From the NCBI RefSeq assembly GCF_004009905.1, contig NZ_ML136871.1, forward strand, positions 1-64,000: DNA of 64,000 nt. The letters run 5' to 3'. Source of the DNA: Lactobacillus xujianguonis. GTDB taxonomy: Bacteria; Bacillota; Bacilli; Lactobacillales; Lactobacillaceae. Positions 39,345-47,927 of the stretch are shown piece after piece; position 1 is the first letter of the stretch, and each line of letters begins with the position of its first letter. The notes under the pieces were generated by a model. The model did not search any database. It was given only the letters and a program-made list of their open reading frames with translations, and had not been told where the DNA came from. The translations under genes were made by a program, and so were the position numbers.

Positions 39345-39989
39345 ATGAAGTATAAGGATTATCGTAATATTGGTTTTACTACTTTACCCAATGGACTGAT
39401 TGCTTATTATTCGCAAATCGGAATTACTGATGCACAAATGTTGTTAATTTTGCAACTGGAAGCTTTTGCTCAAAGAGATGAACTTTTTCCCGCAAACGAT
39501 AAAATCGCAGCCAATACAAATTTCTCGGCTAACGAAGTTGCTGCTTTAATTCAGCAACTAATTGATCAAAAAGATTTAATTATTGAACAAACAACCGATA
39601 GTCAGGGAAAAATTGGCAATCGCTATAATTTAGATAATTTATACGATAAATTAGAGCAATACTTAGATTCGCATATTCTGGTCAAGAGCAAGAAAAATAA
39701 TGAACCAGCTAAAGTAGCCGATGACTTAGAAAACAATCCGTTAAATCGTCTTTCACGACAATTTGAAGTGGAATTTGGTCGCTACTTAAGTCCGATTGAA
39801 CGAGAAGAGATCGCTTCTTGGCTAAGTGCAGATCATTATAAACCTGAAATTATCGAGTTAGCTTTACGAGAAGCGGTTCTTTCACAAGCATATAGTTTAA
39901 AATATGTGGACCGGATTTTACTAAACTGGCAAAGACATAATTTAAAAACAAGTACAGAGATTAAGAATTTCTTACAGAGGAATCGTTAA
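39345..39989 (+). CDS. dnaD: DnaD domain replication-initiation protein, 214 aa
   Basis: DnaD helps load the replicative helicase at oriC and at stalled forks in Firmicutes. The N-terminal winged-helix domain (residues ~20-110) carries LPNGLIAYYSQIGITDAQMLL; the C-terminal DnaB_2-type helical domain (about 140-210) includes NRLSRQFEVEFGRYLSPIEREEI and YVDRILLNWQ. AGAGGGTGAC precedes the ATG. The nth gene begins at the next base after its stop. asnS-dnaD-nth order matches Bacillus. Confidence 0.94.
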   Translation: MKYKDYRNIGFTTLPNGLIAYYSQIGITDAQMLLILQLEAFAQRDELFPANDKIAANTNFSANEVAALIQQLIDQKDLIIEQTTDSQGKIGNRYNLDNLYDKLEQYLDSHILVKSKKNNEPAKVADDLENNPLNRLSRQFEVEFGRYLSPIEREEIASWLSADHYKPEIIELALREAVLSQAYSLKYVDRILLNWQRHNLKTSTEIKNFLQRNR

Positions 39990-40625
39990 ATGGTAGCAGA
40001 AAAATTATTAAGTGATCAACAGGCGCGTGAAGTCCTAGAGCGCATCGATGCCATGTATCCGGAAGCAAAAAGTGAATTACATTGGGATAATAACTTTCAT
40101 TTGTTATGCGCCGTTTTAATGAGTGCACAAACAACTGATAAAATGGTTAACCGGGTAATGCCTAAATTTATGGCAGATTATCCTACACCGGCAGCCTTAG
40201 CCCAAGCACCAATTGCTGAAATTGAAGATCATATCAAACAAATTGGTTTATACAAATCAAAAGCTAAGCATTTGAAAGAAACCGCTCAAATCTTAACTAA
40301 CAAGTATCATGGTAAAATTCCTCAAGATAAAAAGACACTAATGACTTTACCTGGAGTAGGAGAGAAGACTGCAAATGTTGTTTTAGCTGAAGGCTTTGGC
40401 GTACCTGCAATAGCTGTTGATACTCATGTCTCACGGATTTCTAAGAAATTTCATATTGTGAATGCTAAAGCAACACCACATGAAGTCGAAAAAAGGTTAG
40501 AGGAACTTTTACCCAAAGACAAGTGGATTCATACTCACCATGCTATGATTTTCTTTGGCCGTTATACCATGCCAGCAAGAGCTAAAGATGAAGACCCATA
40601 TTCTTATTTACCACCGAAGAAATAG
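39990..40625 (+). CDS. nth: Endonuclease III-like DNA glycosylase lacking the iron-sulfur cluster, 211 aa
   Basis: HhH-GPD glycosylase/AP lyase for oxidised pyrimidines. The helix-hairpin-helix is LPGVGEKTA with catalytic Lys at K126; the catalytic Asp is D144 in IAVDTHVSR. In most homologues the C-terminus carries C-x6-C-x2-C-x5-C; here the end is FFGRYTMPARAKDEDPY and contains none of them. The only Cys is C40, inside the core. Length is about that of the family minus the cluster loop. The start directly abuts the dnaD stop. Activity is expected, since both catalytic residues remain. Confidence 0.93.
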   Translation: MVAEKLLSDQQAREVLERIDAMYPEAKSELHWDNNFHLLCAVLMSAQTTDKMVNRVMPKFMADYPTPAALAQAPIAEIEDHIKQIGLYKSKAKHLKETAQILTNKYHGKIPQDKKTLMTLPGVGEKTANVVLAEGFGVPAIAVDTHVSRISKKFHIVNAKATPHEVEKRLEELLPKDKWIHTHHAMIFFGRYTMPARAKDEDPYSYLPPKK

Positions 40626-40627
40626 TC

Positions 40628-40665
40628 AAAAAAACGCTTGGAAATTAAATTTCCAAGCGTTTTTT
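40628..40665. terminator. Bidirectional terminator between nth and ponA
   Basis: ACGCTTGGAAA pairs with TTTCCAAGCGT around a 5-base loop; seven A precede and six T follow the stem. Confidence 0.93.
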
Positions 40666-40672
40666 ATCAATA

Positions 40673-42970
40673 TTATTCTTTATCTTTTTGTCCTTTATTA
40701 TCCGAGTTTTCGGTTCGACTAGAATTAGTGTTAGCTGATGACTGCTGCGAACTTGAAGATTGAACTCGACTAGATGATTGCCGATTATCTGCTCGTTCAT
40801 TACTACTTGATTGAGTCGTTGAACCGCTGTTATTTACTGCTGAAGAATAATTGGTATTATTAGTTGCACTACTTTGATGATTAGTGTCACTTTCTTCATC
40901 ATCTTCGTCGTAACTAGCAGAATCATCGCTAATACCGGCTGGCGCATGTCCTCTTACAAATAATTGCCAAACACCATTATTACCAGTCGCAACTTCTGGT
41001 GGATTAGAATTCTTAACAATCCGAGCACGGATAACTGAAGATGGCTTTTGCCAATTTAGATTTGGCTTATTACGCATTAAGTAAGTCATCATACTCTTAT
41101 ACATCAATTGGGCAGATTGTTGACCGATACCTGCAATTGTCCCATCTTTCAGATTGTCATATCCTGTCCAAATTCCTAGTACATAACTTCTTGTGTAACC
41201 AACAAACCATGAATCTTTAGGTGTGGAATTGTAAGCAGGGTACTTAGCCAAATCCTGTTCTGAATATTTAACCGTCCCAGTTTTACCAGCTTGGTAAAGA
41301 TCAGGAATTTTTGCATGAGTCCCAGAACCTGATTTAATTACACCTTTAAGCATATCAGTAATCATGTATGCGGTAGATTTCTTCATTACTCTTACACCGC
41401 CAGAATCATAATTACGAGTTAAACCATCAGGAGTTTCGATCTTAGAAACAAATTGTGGCTTGTGGTAAATCCCATCGTTAGCAAAAGCACTGTAAGCACC
41501 AGCCATTTGTAAACTTGAAGCATTAGCCCCAATCGCTACGGACAAGCCTGAATCAGCTGGAACATTGACACCCATTCGTCTAGCAAAAGCAGAGGCACGT
41601 TTAACACCTACTTTAGCTAAAGTTTTAACTGCTGGCACATTTCTTGATTGCTCCAATGCATACCGCATTGTCATATCGCCTTCGTACTTATTATCCCAAT
41701 CATACAATTGAATATTAGTACCAGGGTAAACATACTTACTATCGTCTAAAATCTTCGCAGTTGACCAGTTTAAGTATTGAATCGCTGGACCATAATCAAG
41801 AACAGGTTTAATTGATGAACCAGTCGAGCGACCTGTTTGAACGGCCCGGTCAAGTCCTAACTGAACTGATGGCAAGTGCCGACCACCTAAAATAGCAACC
41901 ACATGACCATTAGTAGGATCTACAACGGTAGCACCAATTTGCATCTTATCATTTGTAAAGGGAACAGAACCGTCATTAGCCAGTTGGTAAAGCTTATTTT
42001 GTGCTTTTTGATTGATATTGATCGTAACTTTCAAATTATCGTTGTAAGGATCAAAGCCCTTAGCTTTGACCTCGTTGATTACTTCTTTGATATATGGATC
42101 GTCAATCTTTCTAACTTTTGATTCACTATCAGCTCTACGTTTCCGCAAACCATGTTTAATACTTTCTTTGACAGCCTGATCATATTGCGCATGTGTAATC
42201 TTATGATTGTTAAGCATTGCCTTTAATACGATATCCCGGCGATATTTTGCCTTGGCAGGATATAAGTATGGATCATAGATTACTGGAGCGTTTGGCATTC
42301 CTGCTATCAAAGCTGTTTGTGCCAAGTCTAATTTTTTCAATGGTTTATTATAGTAATAATTAGCAGCGGTTCCCATGCCATAATTACCATAATTCATAAA
42401 GACCTTGTTAATGTAAAACTCCAGAATTTGGTCTTTACTGTATTCACGTTGAACCTTCATTGCAATCCAGGCTTCTTGGGCCTTACGCTTTAAAGTCCGT
42501 TGCGAAGCAGCGGTGGAGAAAGCCGTTAACTTAACCAATTGCTGAGTAATAGTCGAGCCACCAGCTGCGATACTATTACTTTTAGCGTTAGTTAACAAGG
42601 AAGCGATAATTCTAACTGGATCAACACCAAGTTTATCTTGATAAAAACGCTTATCTTCAACAGAAACAATGGCATTCTTTAACTGAGTTGGGATTTGATC
42701 ATTTTTAACATAAATTCTTTTTTCAGAACCTAAAGATAATAAAAATTTGCCATCAAGTGTGTATAAACTTGATGTTTTACCACTTTGAAGTTGATCTTGA
42801 CTGACATTTGGAGCATCTTTGGCATAGTAAGCAAACAGCCCAATTCCTGAAACAACAACCAATAAGATGATTAAGAAGAACCATTTAATAATTCTTGACC
42901 AAATATGCCGCGATGGTTTTCTCTTATGATAATTACTACGAGATTCTCTTTGCATATTTCTATTTGCCAT
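40673..42970 (-). CDS. ponA: Class A penicillin-binding protein 1A, 765 aa
   Basis: Bifunctional peptidoglycan synthase. A basic cytoplasmic N-terminus precedes one membrane segment (residues ~27-49). The glycosyltransferase domain has VEDKRFYQDKLGVD with the catalytic Glu and GGSTITQQLVK. The transpeptidase domain has the SxxK motif in TGSSIKP (near 384), SRN (near 436) and KTGT (near 563). The last 75 residues are a Ser/Asn/Asp-rich low-complexity tail (SSATNNTNYSS...), probably exposed at the wall. It overlaps recU by 11 bases, the conserved recU-ponA pair of Firmicutes. Confidence 0.96.
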   Translation of the reverse strand: MANRNMQRESRSNYHKRKPSRHIWSRIIKWFFLIILLVVVSGIGLFAYYAKDAPNVSQDQLQSGKTSSLYTLDGKFLLSLGSEKRIYVKNDQIPTQLKNAIVSVEDKRFYQDKLGVDPVRIIASLLTNAKSNSIAAGGSTITQQLVKLTAFSTAASQRTLKRKAQEAWIAMKVQREYSKDQILEFYINKVFMNYGNYGMGTAANYYYNKPLKKLDLAQTALIAGMPNAPVIYDPYLYPAKAKYRRDIVLKAMLNNHKITHAQYDQAVKESIKHGLRKRRADSESKVRKIDDPYIKEVINEVKAKGFDPYNDNLKVTININQKAQNKLYQLANDGSVPFTNDKMQIGATVVDPTNGHVVAILGGRHLPSVQLGLDRAVQTGRSTGSSIKPVLDYGPAIQYLNWSTAKILDDSKYVYPGTNIQLYDWDNKYEGDMTMRYALEQSRNVPAVKTLAKVGVKRASAFARRMGVNVPADSGLSVAIGANASSLQMAGAYSAFANDGIYHKPQFVSKIETPDGLTRNYDSGGVRVMKKSTAYMITDMLKGVIKSGSGTHAKIPDLYQAGKTGTVKYSEQDLAKYPAYNSTPKDSWFVGYTRSYVLGIWTGYDNLKDGTIAGIGQQSAQLMYKSMMTYLMRNKPNLNWQKPSSVIRARIVKNSNPPEVATGNNGVWQLFVRGHAPAGISDDSASYDEDDEESDTNHQSSATNNTNYSSAVNNSGSTTQSSSNERADNRQSSSRVQSSSSQQSSANTNSSRTENSDNKGQKDKE

Positions 42971-43595
42971 TTAATCTTTTCCTATCTTTAATAAAATGAT
43001 CAACAGCCTCTATATAAGGTAAAGTAGGGTGAAATCCACTTTTAATTTCAACTGAATGATCTTCTATTTCTTTTAAAGTCAACGAACTTTTATTCTTTGT
43101 TTTCCAAGCTTGGATGACAAAACTAGCAGGAGTAACAAAATAACGATCTAAACTAGTAAAACCGATGATTGTAAAACAAATTCCTTGTTGTTTTAAGCAC
43201 TCATCAAGGTGATAGATTTGGTGTTCATGAAAGTTTTTCAATGGAAAATTAGTTTTATTTTTTGTTTCCTTAGCTTCAAAATCCAAATAATAACCTTGAT
43301 AAACACCATTATAGTCAGTTGTCGAAGCTTGCCTAAAGTAAGCTTCTCTGATTACAGCCTTAGACCTTTTTGGATAATCAACCTTGACAATTTGAATTGG
43401 CGTAGGCTTCTTATGAACAACGGCAATTTCTTCACTAAGATAATACTTATTAGACTCATTAATTTGTTGCTCAAGCGTCATCCCACGATCAGAAAAGTTA
43501 ACACCTTTCTTATGGTGATAAGAACGTTTTAGAGTTGGCTTCTTTTGCACTGGTTTTCTAAATGCGGCCAGGCTACCGCTAGGATATTTGACCAT
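42960..43595 (-). CDS. recU: Holliday junction resolvase RecU, 211 aa
   Basis: Resolves four-way junctions and modulates RecA in Firmicutes. The nuclease core reads STTDYNGVYQGYYLDFEAKET with the acidic and Lys catalytic residues of the PD-(D/E)XK fold near residues 85-104. The start at 43595 (MVKYPSGSLAAF) has an AGGAGTG site; the open frame runs to 43673 without further support. The C-terminus overlaps the ponA start by 11 bases. Confidence 0.96.
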   Translation of the reverse strand: MVKYPSGSLAAFRKPVQKKPTLKRSYHHKKGVNFSDRGMTLEQQINESNKYYLSEEIAVVHKKPTPIQIVKVDYPKRSKAVIREAYFRQASTTDYNGVYQGYYLDFEAKETKNKTNFPLKNFHEHQIYHLDECLKQQGICFTIIGFTSLDRYFVTPASFVIQAWKTKNKSSLTLKEIEDHSVEIKSGFHPTLPYIEAVDHFIKDRKRLNGK

Positions 43596-43667
43596 CAACT
43601 TCACTCCTGTTAGCATTATAACAATAAAGACACGGTTTTTGAACAAAAGGGGGGGACGTTTTGCGAT

Positions 43668-44231
43668 ATGCAACGCTTATGGATTACTGGCTACCGTAGT
43701 TATGAATTGAATGCCTTTAGCGATAAAGATCCAAAAATTACGGTTATTAAGTACGCACTAAAAAATTATTTAACTAATCTTCTGGAAGATGGGGAACTAG
43801 ACTGGATTATTACCGGTGCCAATTTAGGCGTTGAGCAGTGGGCAGCAGAAGTCGGGTTAGAGTTGCGCGAAGAATATGGTGTTCGTGTCTCCGTCATGAT
43901 TCCATATGAAAATTTTGCTGATCGCTGGAACGAAAACAATCAAGCTAAATTCCTTAATTTAAAAGAAAAGGTTGATTTTTTCGCTTCTACCTCCAACTTA
44001 CCTTATAAAAATCCAGGTCAATTACGTAATTATCAAAACTTTATGGTCCTTCATACTGACCGTGCCTTAATGATCTATGATGAAGAACATCCTGGTAAAC
44101 CAAAGTTTGATTACAATTTAATAAGAAAATATCAAGAAGAAAAGGACTATACCTTAGATTTAATCGATTTTTATGATTTACAAGATGCAGCAGAAGAATA
44201 TGCCGAAAATCATCCCCAGAAAAAGTTTTAA
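43668..44231 (+). CDS. ypsA: YpsA family protein (DUF1273, SLOG superfamily), 187 aa
   Basis: Small Rossmann-like protein opening with [15 protein letters not shown] and carrying [18 protein letters not shown], a nucleotide-binding-like glycine motif near residues 43-62. The family is conserved in Firmicutes, usually beside gpsB, and has been linked to cell division and filamentation, but its ligand is unknown. The ATG at 43668 follows an AAAAGGGGGGGACG stretch. It diverges from recU with a 72-base gap. An A/T-only hairpin overlaps its stop codon (44221-44237). Confidence 0.88.
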   Translation: MQRLWITGYRSYELNAFSDKDPKITVIKYALKNYLTNLLEDGELDWIITGANLGVEQWAAEVGLELREEYGVRVSVMIPYENFADRWNENNQAKFLNLKEKVDFFASTSNLPYKNPGQLRNYQNFMVLHTDRALMIYDEEHPGKPKFDYNLIRKYQEEKDYTLDLIDFYDLQDAAEEYAENHPQKKF

Positions 44232-44277
44232 ACTTTTCCTTAAACCCTAATATCTAATTCCATGTTGCGAGCGTTTT

Positions 44278-44286
44278 TGCTAAAAT
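44278..44286 (+). promoter_or_regulatory. Extended -10 promoter candidate of gpsB
   Basis: TGCTAAAAT lies 30 bp before the gpsB ATG; TTCCAT is 17 bp further upstream. Confidence 0.45.
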
Positions 44287-44315
44287 AAAAATGAATGTAA
44301 AGGAGTTGTCAGTAA

Positions 44316-44729
44316 ATGGCAAATTTAAATGATATTAAATTATCTTCACAAGATATATTAAAAAAACAATTTAGAAGTAAAGTTAAAGGATATGATCCGG
44401 ATGAAGTCGATACTTATCTAGATCAAATCATTTCTGATTATGAAACTTTCCATCAAATTATCGAAGATCTATATGGTCAAATAGGTAATTTGCAAAGAGA
44501 ATTAATGGACGCCCAACAAGAACAAAAGAAGGCTGCTCCAGTTGAAAAAGAAGCTGATGAAGTAAGAACATATACTCCAACCAAGAGACGGATGCCTGTT
44601 CATCAATTTAACGATGAAGAGGAGAATGAACAAGGTGAAATCTCAACTAATATGGCAATCATTCAACGAATTTCAACTCTTGAACGAAAAGTTTATAATC
44701 TTGAACAACGAGTTTATGGATTAAAATAG
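44316..44729 (+). CDS. gpsB: Cell division protein GpsB, 137 aa
   Basis: DivIVA-like cytoplasmic adaptor that shuttles penicillin-binding proteins between septum and side wall. The N-terminal membrane-binding coiled-coil domain shows ILKKQFRSKVKGYDPDEVDTYLDQI at residues 14-38. A variable linker rich in acidic and charged residues follows, and the C-terminal oligomerisation helix reads NMAIIQRISTLERKVYNLE. AAAGGAG stands before the ATG. Its place between ypsA and rnpB matches Bacillus. Confidence 0.95.
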   Translation: MANLNDIKLSSQDILKKQFRSKVKGYDPDEVDTYLDQIISDYETFHQIIEDLYGQIGNLQRELMDAQQEQKKAAPVEKEADEVRTYTPTKRRMPVHQFNDEEENEQGEISTNMAIIQRISTLERKVYNLEQRVYGLK

Positions 44730-44736
44730 TAAGTTT

Positions 44737-44745
44737 TGCTATAAT
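44737..44745 (+). promoter_or_regulatory. Promoter of rnpB
   Basis: Extended -10 TGCTATAAT, nine bases before the expected 5' end of the RNA. No convincing -35. Confidence 0.7.
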
Positions 44746-44753
44746 GGCTAATA

Positions 44754-45140
44754 GTGTAAATTTTGAGCAGTCGCGGTTAGCTTTTGCTAGCTGAGGAAAG
44801 TCCACGCACGCACAAGCTGCGATGCTTGTAGTGATCGTATTCAGCTCAACAAGCTGGAGAATATTTTTTTAATATGACGGCGGAAAAAGTGCTAAGTCTT
44901 CGTGATATGCATGACTATCCTGAAAAGTGCCACAGTGACGTAGCAAAATTGGAAACAATTTTGGTGGAACGAGGTAAACCCTGCGAGTGTGCAACCCAAA
45001 TTTGGTGGGGGCGTCTCGACCTAAGAAAATGAACTAAAGGTCGGATTATTGCTCTAAGCAATAAAGATAGATGGCTGCTAAAGATAATTTTTGCCGAAGA
45101 TTATTGGAACAGAACGTGGCTTATAGAAATTTACACTGGC
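44754..45140 (+). ncRNA. rnpB: RNase P RNA, type B
   Basis: Catalytic RNA of RNase P, which removes tRNA 5' leaders. The universally conserved GAGGAAAGTCC lies at 44793-44803, and near the 3' end ACAGAACGTGGCTTATAGA matches the other conserved core. The 5' GTGTAAATTT (44754-44763) pairs with AAATTTACAC (45127-45136) to form helix P1. Size (about 385 nt) fits the Bacillus-type form. Exact ends are estimated from P1. Confidence 0.95.
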
Positions 45141-45142
45141 AG

Positions 45143-45178
45143 AGAGTTGAGCTTCTTTTGGAGTTCAACTCTTTTTTT
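45143..45178 (+). terminator. Terminator of rnpB
   Basis: AGAGTTGA pairs with TCAACTCT around a 14-base loop, followed by seven T. Confidence 0.88.
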
Positions 45179-45204
45179 AGAGGAAATTATAAGAGAGAGT
45201 TTAA

Positions 45205-46338
45205 ATGAAAAAATATCAACTTTATGCAACGATGGGCGCTGGCTTTGAAAGTGTAGTTGCTAAAGAACTACAGAGTTTAGGCTATCAAACCCAAACTGAA
45301 AATGGTCGTGTCTTCTTTGAAGGAAGCCAAGCTGACATTGTTAAAACCAATTTATGGTTACGTACGGCTGATCGCATCAAAATTTTATTAAAAGAGTTCA
45401 AGGCGATGGACTTTGATACTTTATATAATGAAGTCTACAGCTATGATTGGGCTGAATTATTGCCAGTGGATGCTAAATTTCCAGTTCAAGGACGGGCAGT
45501 CAAATCAAAGTTGCACTCAGAGCCTGACGTTCAATCAATTGTTAAAAAAGCAATTGTTGACAAAATGGTTGACCAGTATCATCGTCGCGGCTTTTTGCCA
45601 GAAACAGGCAGTGAATATCCACTTGATGTCCATATCTACAAGAATCGAGCTCGTCTATCTTTAGATACAACGGGAGCCAGTTTATTTAAACGTGGTTACC
45701 GGGTTGAACATGGTGGCGCACCTTTAAAGGAAAATTTTGCTGCTGGTTTGTTAAGACTAACACCATATAACGGAACACATCCGTTAATTGATCCGATGAC
45801 TGGTTCTGGGACTTTAGCAATTGAAGCTGCTTTGATTGCTAAAAATATCGCTCCAGGAACTTGGCGCAAGTTTGCTTTTGATAATTTTGATTGGTTTGAT
45901 CCACAACTTCATCCAGCCGCAGTCGAAGAAGCTAAAAGTTTAGTTAAACCACTTGAAGCACCTATTTGGGCTAGTGATATTGATCAATCTATTTTGGAAG
46001 TAGCTAAACTGAATGCCCATAATGCTGGTGTCTTGCAGGATATTCGCTTCAAACAAGTAGCAGTGAAAGACTTTGCCACTGATCTTAAAAATGGAATTAT
46101 TATTGCTAACCCTCCTTACGGTAAGCGACTAAAGGACCGCGAATCTGCGGAAGTTCTATACCGGCAAATGGGAGATGTCTTAAGTCCAATGATCAGCTTT
46201 AGTCAGTATTATTTGACAGCTGATCCTAATTTTGAAAAATGTTTTGGCGCAAAGGCAACTAAGAAGCGCAAATTATTTAATGGTAATTTACGAGTAGATT
46301 TCTATCAATATTGGGCAAATAAAAATGATTACAGATGA
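45205..46338 (+). CDS. THUMP-domain class I rRNA (guanine-N2) methyltransferase, YpsC/RlmL-like, 377 aa
   Basis: N-terminal ferredoxin-like plus THUMP RNA-binding region (residues ~1-160: GAGFESVVAKELQSLGY, then RIKILLKEF). The methyltransferase part has DPMTGSGTLAIEAALIA near residue 195 as motif I and IIANPPYGKRL near residue 300 as the NPPY catalytic motif for exocyclic amine methylation. Length fits the Firmicute protein that follows rnpB. The ATG at 45205 is preceded by AAGAGAGAG. The last 14 bases overlap the metallophosphatase gene. Confidence 0.92.
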   Translation: MKKYQLYATMGAGFESVVAKELQSLGYQTQTENGRVFFEGSQADIVKTNLWLRTADRIKILLKEFKAMDFDTLYNEVYSYDWAELLPVDAKFPVQGRAVKSKLHSEPDVQSIVKKAIVDKMVDQYHRRGFLPETGSEYPLDVHIYKNRARLSLDTTGASLFKRGYRVEHGGAPLKENFAAGLLRLTPYNGTHPLIDPMTGSGTLAIEAALIAKNIAPGTWRKFAFDNFDWFDPQLHPAAVEEAKSLVKPLEAPIWASDIDQSILEVAKLNAHNAGVLQDIRFKQVAVKDFATDLKNGIIIANPPYGKRLKDRESAEVLYRQMGDVLSPMISFSQYYLTADPNFEKCFGAKATKKRKLFNGNLRVDFYQYWANKNDYR

Positions 46339-47557
46339 TCTCAATCCTGAAATTTGGGTAATTTCAGATACACATTTAATAGCGGACAGTATGCACGATA
46401 ATGGGCAAGCTTTTTCTCGAATGCAGAAAACTAGCCAAGGTAAGGATCTTTATTATCAAGAAAGTGTCCTCAGGGCTTTTTGCAAGATGGCACAAGAAAA
46501 AAAGCCGGCTGCCATTGTCGTCACTGGGGATGTAACTTTTAATGGTGAAAGAGTTTCTGCAGAAAAATTTGCGGAAATTTTTAAGCCCTTAAAAGAGACC
46601 AAATTATTAGTCGTGCCAGGAAATCATGATATTTTTGACGGCTGGGCACGCGACTTCCGTGGTAAAAAGCAGTTCTTTGCTGGAGAAATCAGTCCGATGT
46701 TTTGGAAATCAATTTTTTCTAAGACTTATCGTTTAGCTGAAAGCAAAGATCCTAGTTCATTGGCCTACAGCGTTCAGCTAAATCCACAATATTACTTGAT
46801 CATGGCTGATTCTAATTACTATGGCAAAGAAGAAACAACAGAAGCCCCACATACTAGAGGTGGAATTAGTAAAGACGAATTGAAATGGATCGAAGGGCAG
46901 CTTAAATATGCTAGTCAACATCAATTGCGGCCAATCTTGTTCATGCATCATAACCTTTATGCTCATAATCCAGCCGTTGACAAGGGTTATGTACTTGATG
47001 ATGCGGTGGAAGTGCGTCGTTTGTGTGCCCGTTTCAATGTTAAGTTGGCCTTCTCAGGTCATATTCATGCCCAAAACATTATGGGACCACAAGGTACGAC
47101 ACCAACTACGGAAGTTGTAACGTCTAGTTTTTGTTCAAACGATCAAGGCTATGGAGTGGTTAGATTACACAGCCGGCATATTACTTACGTCAGAAAGAAC
47201 TTCGATATGCGGCCGTATCTGACCGATGAAGAAAAGCAAAACTACACTTTGATGCATTTCCATAATTATCTAGAAAACTTACAATTAGGGTCAATTGCAG
47301 CTGATTTAATGCAAAGTGACATTAGAAAGTATCATAATGATATGGACTTAGTACGGGAAATGGGGCACTTATTCGCTCAAATGAACTATAACTATTACAC
47401 CGGTCATAATCATATGAAGCCGGCAAAATTAGCCAAGATTCACAGTACTGAAGCTTATAAGACTTTAATCAAACAACATCCCGAATATCGTCTTTATTTA
47501 AAGACACTTTATGACACAAGTGATCACTCTAATTTACAAGTAAAAATTCGCTATTAA
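46325..47557 (+). CDS. Calcineurin-like metallophosphoesterase, 410 aa
   Basis: All five metallophosphoesterase motifs are present: VISDTHL (residue ~9), VVTGDVTFNGE (~64), VVPGNHDIF (~97), FMHHNL (~200) and FSGHIHAQN (~240), giving a two-metal active site. No signal peptide is evident, so it is probably cytoplasmic. A helical C-terminal extension of about 110 residues follows the catalytic domain. Substrate is not predictable; relatives cleave phosphodiesters. It overlaps the upstream gene by 14 bases and shares the transcript. Confidence 0.88.
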   Translation: MITDDLNPEIWVISDTHLIADSMHDNGQAFSRMQKTSQGKDLYYQESVLRAFCKMAQEKKPAAIVVTGDVTFNGERVSAEKFAEIFKPLKETKLLVVPGNHDIFDGWARDFRGKKQFFAGEISPMFWKSIFSKTYRLAESKDPSSLAYSVQLNPQYYLIMADSNYYGKEETTEAPHTRGGISKDELKWIEGQLKYASQHQLRPILFMHHNLYAHNPAVDKGYVLDDAVEVRRLCARFNVKLAFSGHIHAQNIMGPQGTTPTTEVVTSSFCSNDQGYGVVRLHSRHITYVRKNFDMRPYLTDEEKQNYTLMHFHNYLENLQLGSIAADLMQSDIRKYHNDMDLVREMGHLFAQMNYNYYTGHNHMKPAKLAKIHSTEAYKTLIKQHPEYRLYLKTLYDTSDHSNLQVKIRY

Positions 47558-47566
47558 GGTGAGACA

Positions 47567-47911
47567 ATGAAAAAACATTTTCTATTGTTAGGTAAAGCTG
47601 GACTCATTTATTTTTCTTGGTTGTTTATCTTGCTCTTTATAGGGCTCATCTTAGCCTATGAAGGAACAGCAAAAATAAATTGGTCTGCAATTATCATCAT
47701 TGTAATTTTTCTAGGGCTACTAATTTATACTTGGTTTGCATCTTACTGCACTACGCAAGTTCTCAAATTGCCTTATCGTGGAAAGCTTAAGCTCAAACAA
47801 AAGGCAAAGATCATCTGGCAATGGAAATTTTGCCAAATTAATCAGTTAAAAGTTGATGATTTCCATACTTTTTATTACTTAACACGGCTAACAAAAAAGC
47901 AAGTACAGTAA
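47567..47911 (+). CDS. Small two-TM membrane protein of unknown function, 114 aa
   Basis: Two hydrophobic segments (residues ~9-31 and ~38-60) with a short polar turn, followed by a basic cytoplasmic tail of about 50 residues. No motif is recognised. It starts 9 bases after the metallophosphatase stop with AAGGTGAG as ribosome binding site, and its stop lies inside the terminator. It is likely a real gene of the same operon, but its function cannot be inferred. Confidence 0.65.
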   Translation: MKKHFLLLGKAGLIYFSWLFILLFIGLILAYEGTAKINWSAIIIIVIFLGLLIYTWFASYCTTQVLKLPYRGKLKLKQKAKIIWQWKFCQINQLKVDDFHTFYYLTRLTKKQVQ

Positions 47912-47927
47912 TGTACTTGCTTTTTTC
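47893..47927. terminator. Bidirectional terminator between the membrane-protein gene and degV
   Basis: AAAAAAGCAAGTACA and TGTACTTGCTTTTTT enclose a 4-base loop; the stem includes the last codons and stop of the upstream gene. Confidence 0.92.

Noticed and set aside
39990-40625. Nth truncation by a late frameshift hiding a Cys-rich tail
   Set aside because: The stop is followed at once by the bidirectional terminator; there is no room for a cluster loop in another frame.
42001-42200. Plus-strand frames inside ponA, recU, mvaD and other minus-strand genes
   Set aside because: They lack ribosome binding sites and homology and lie wholly inside genes with clear conserved motifs on the other strand.
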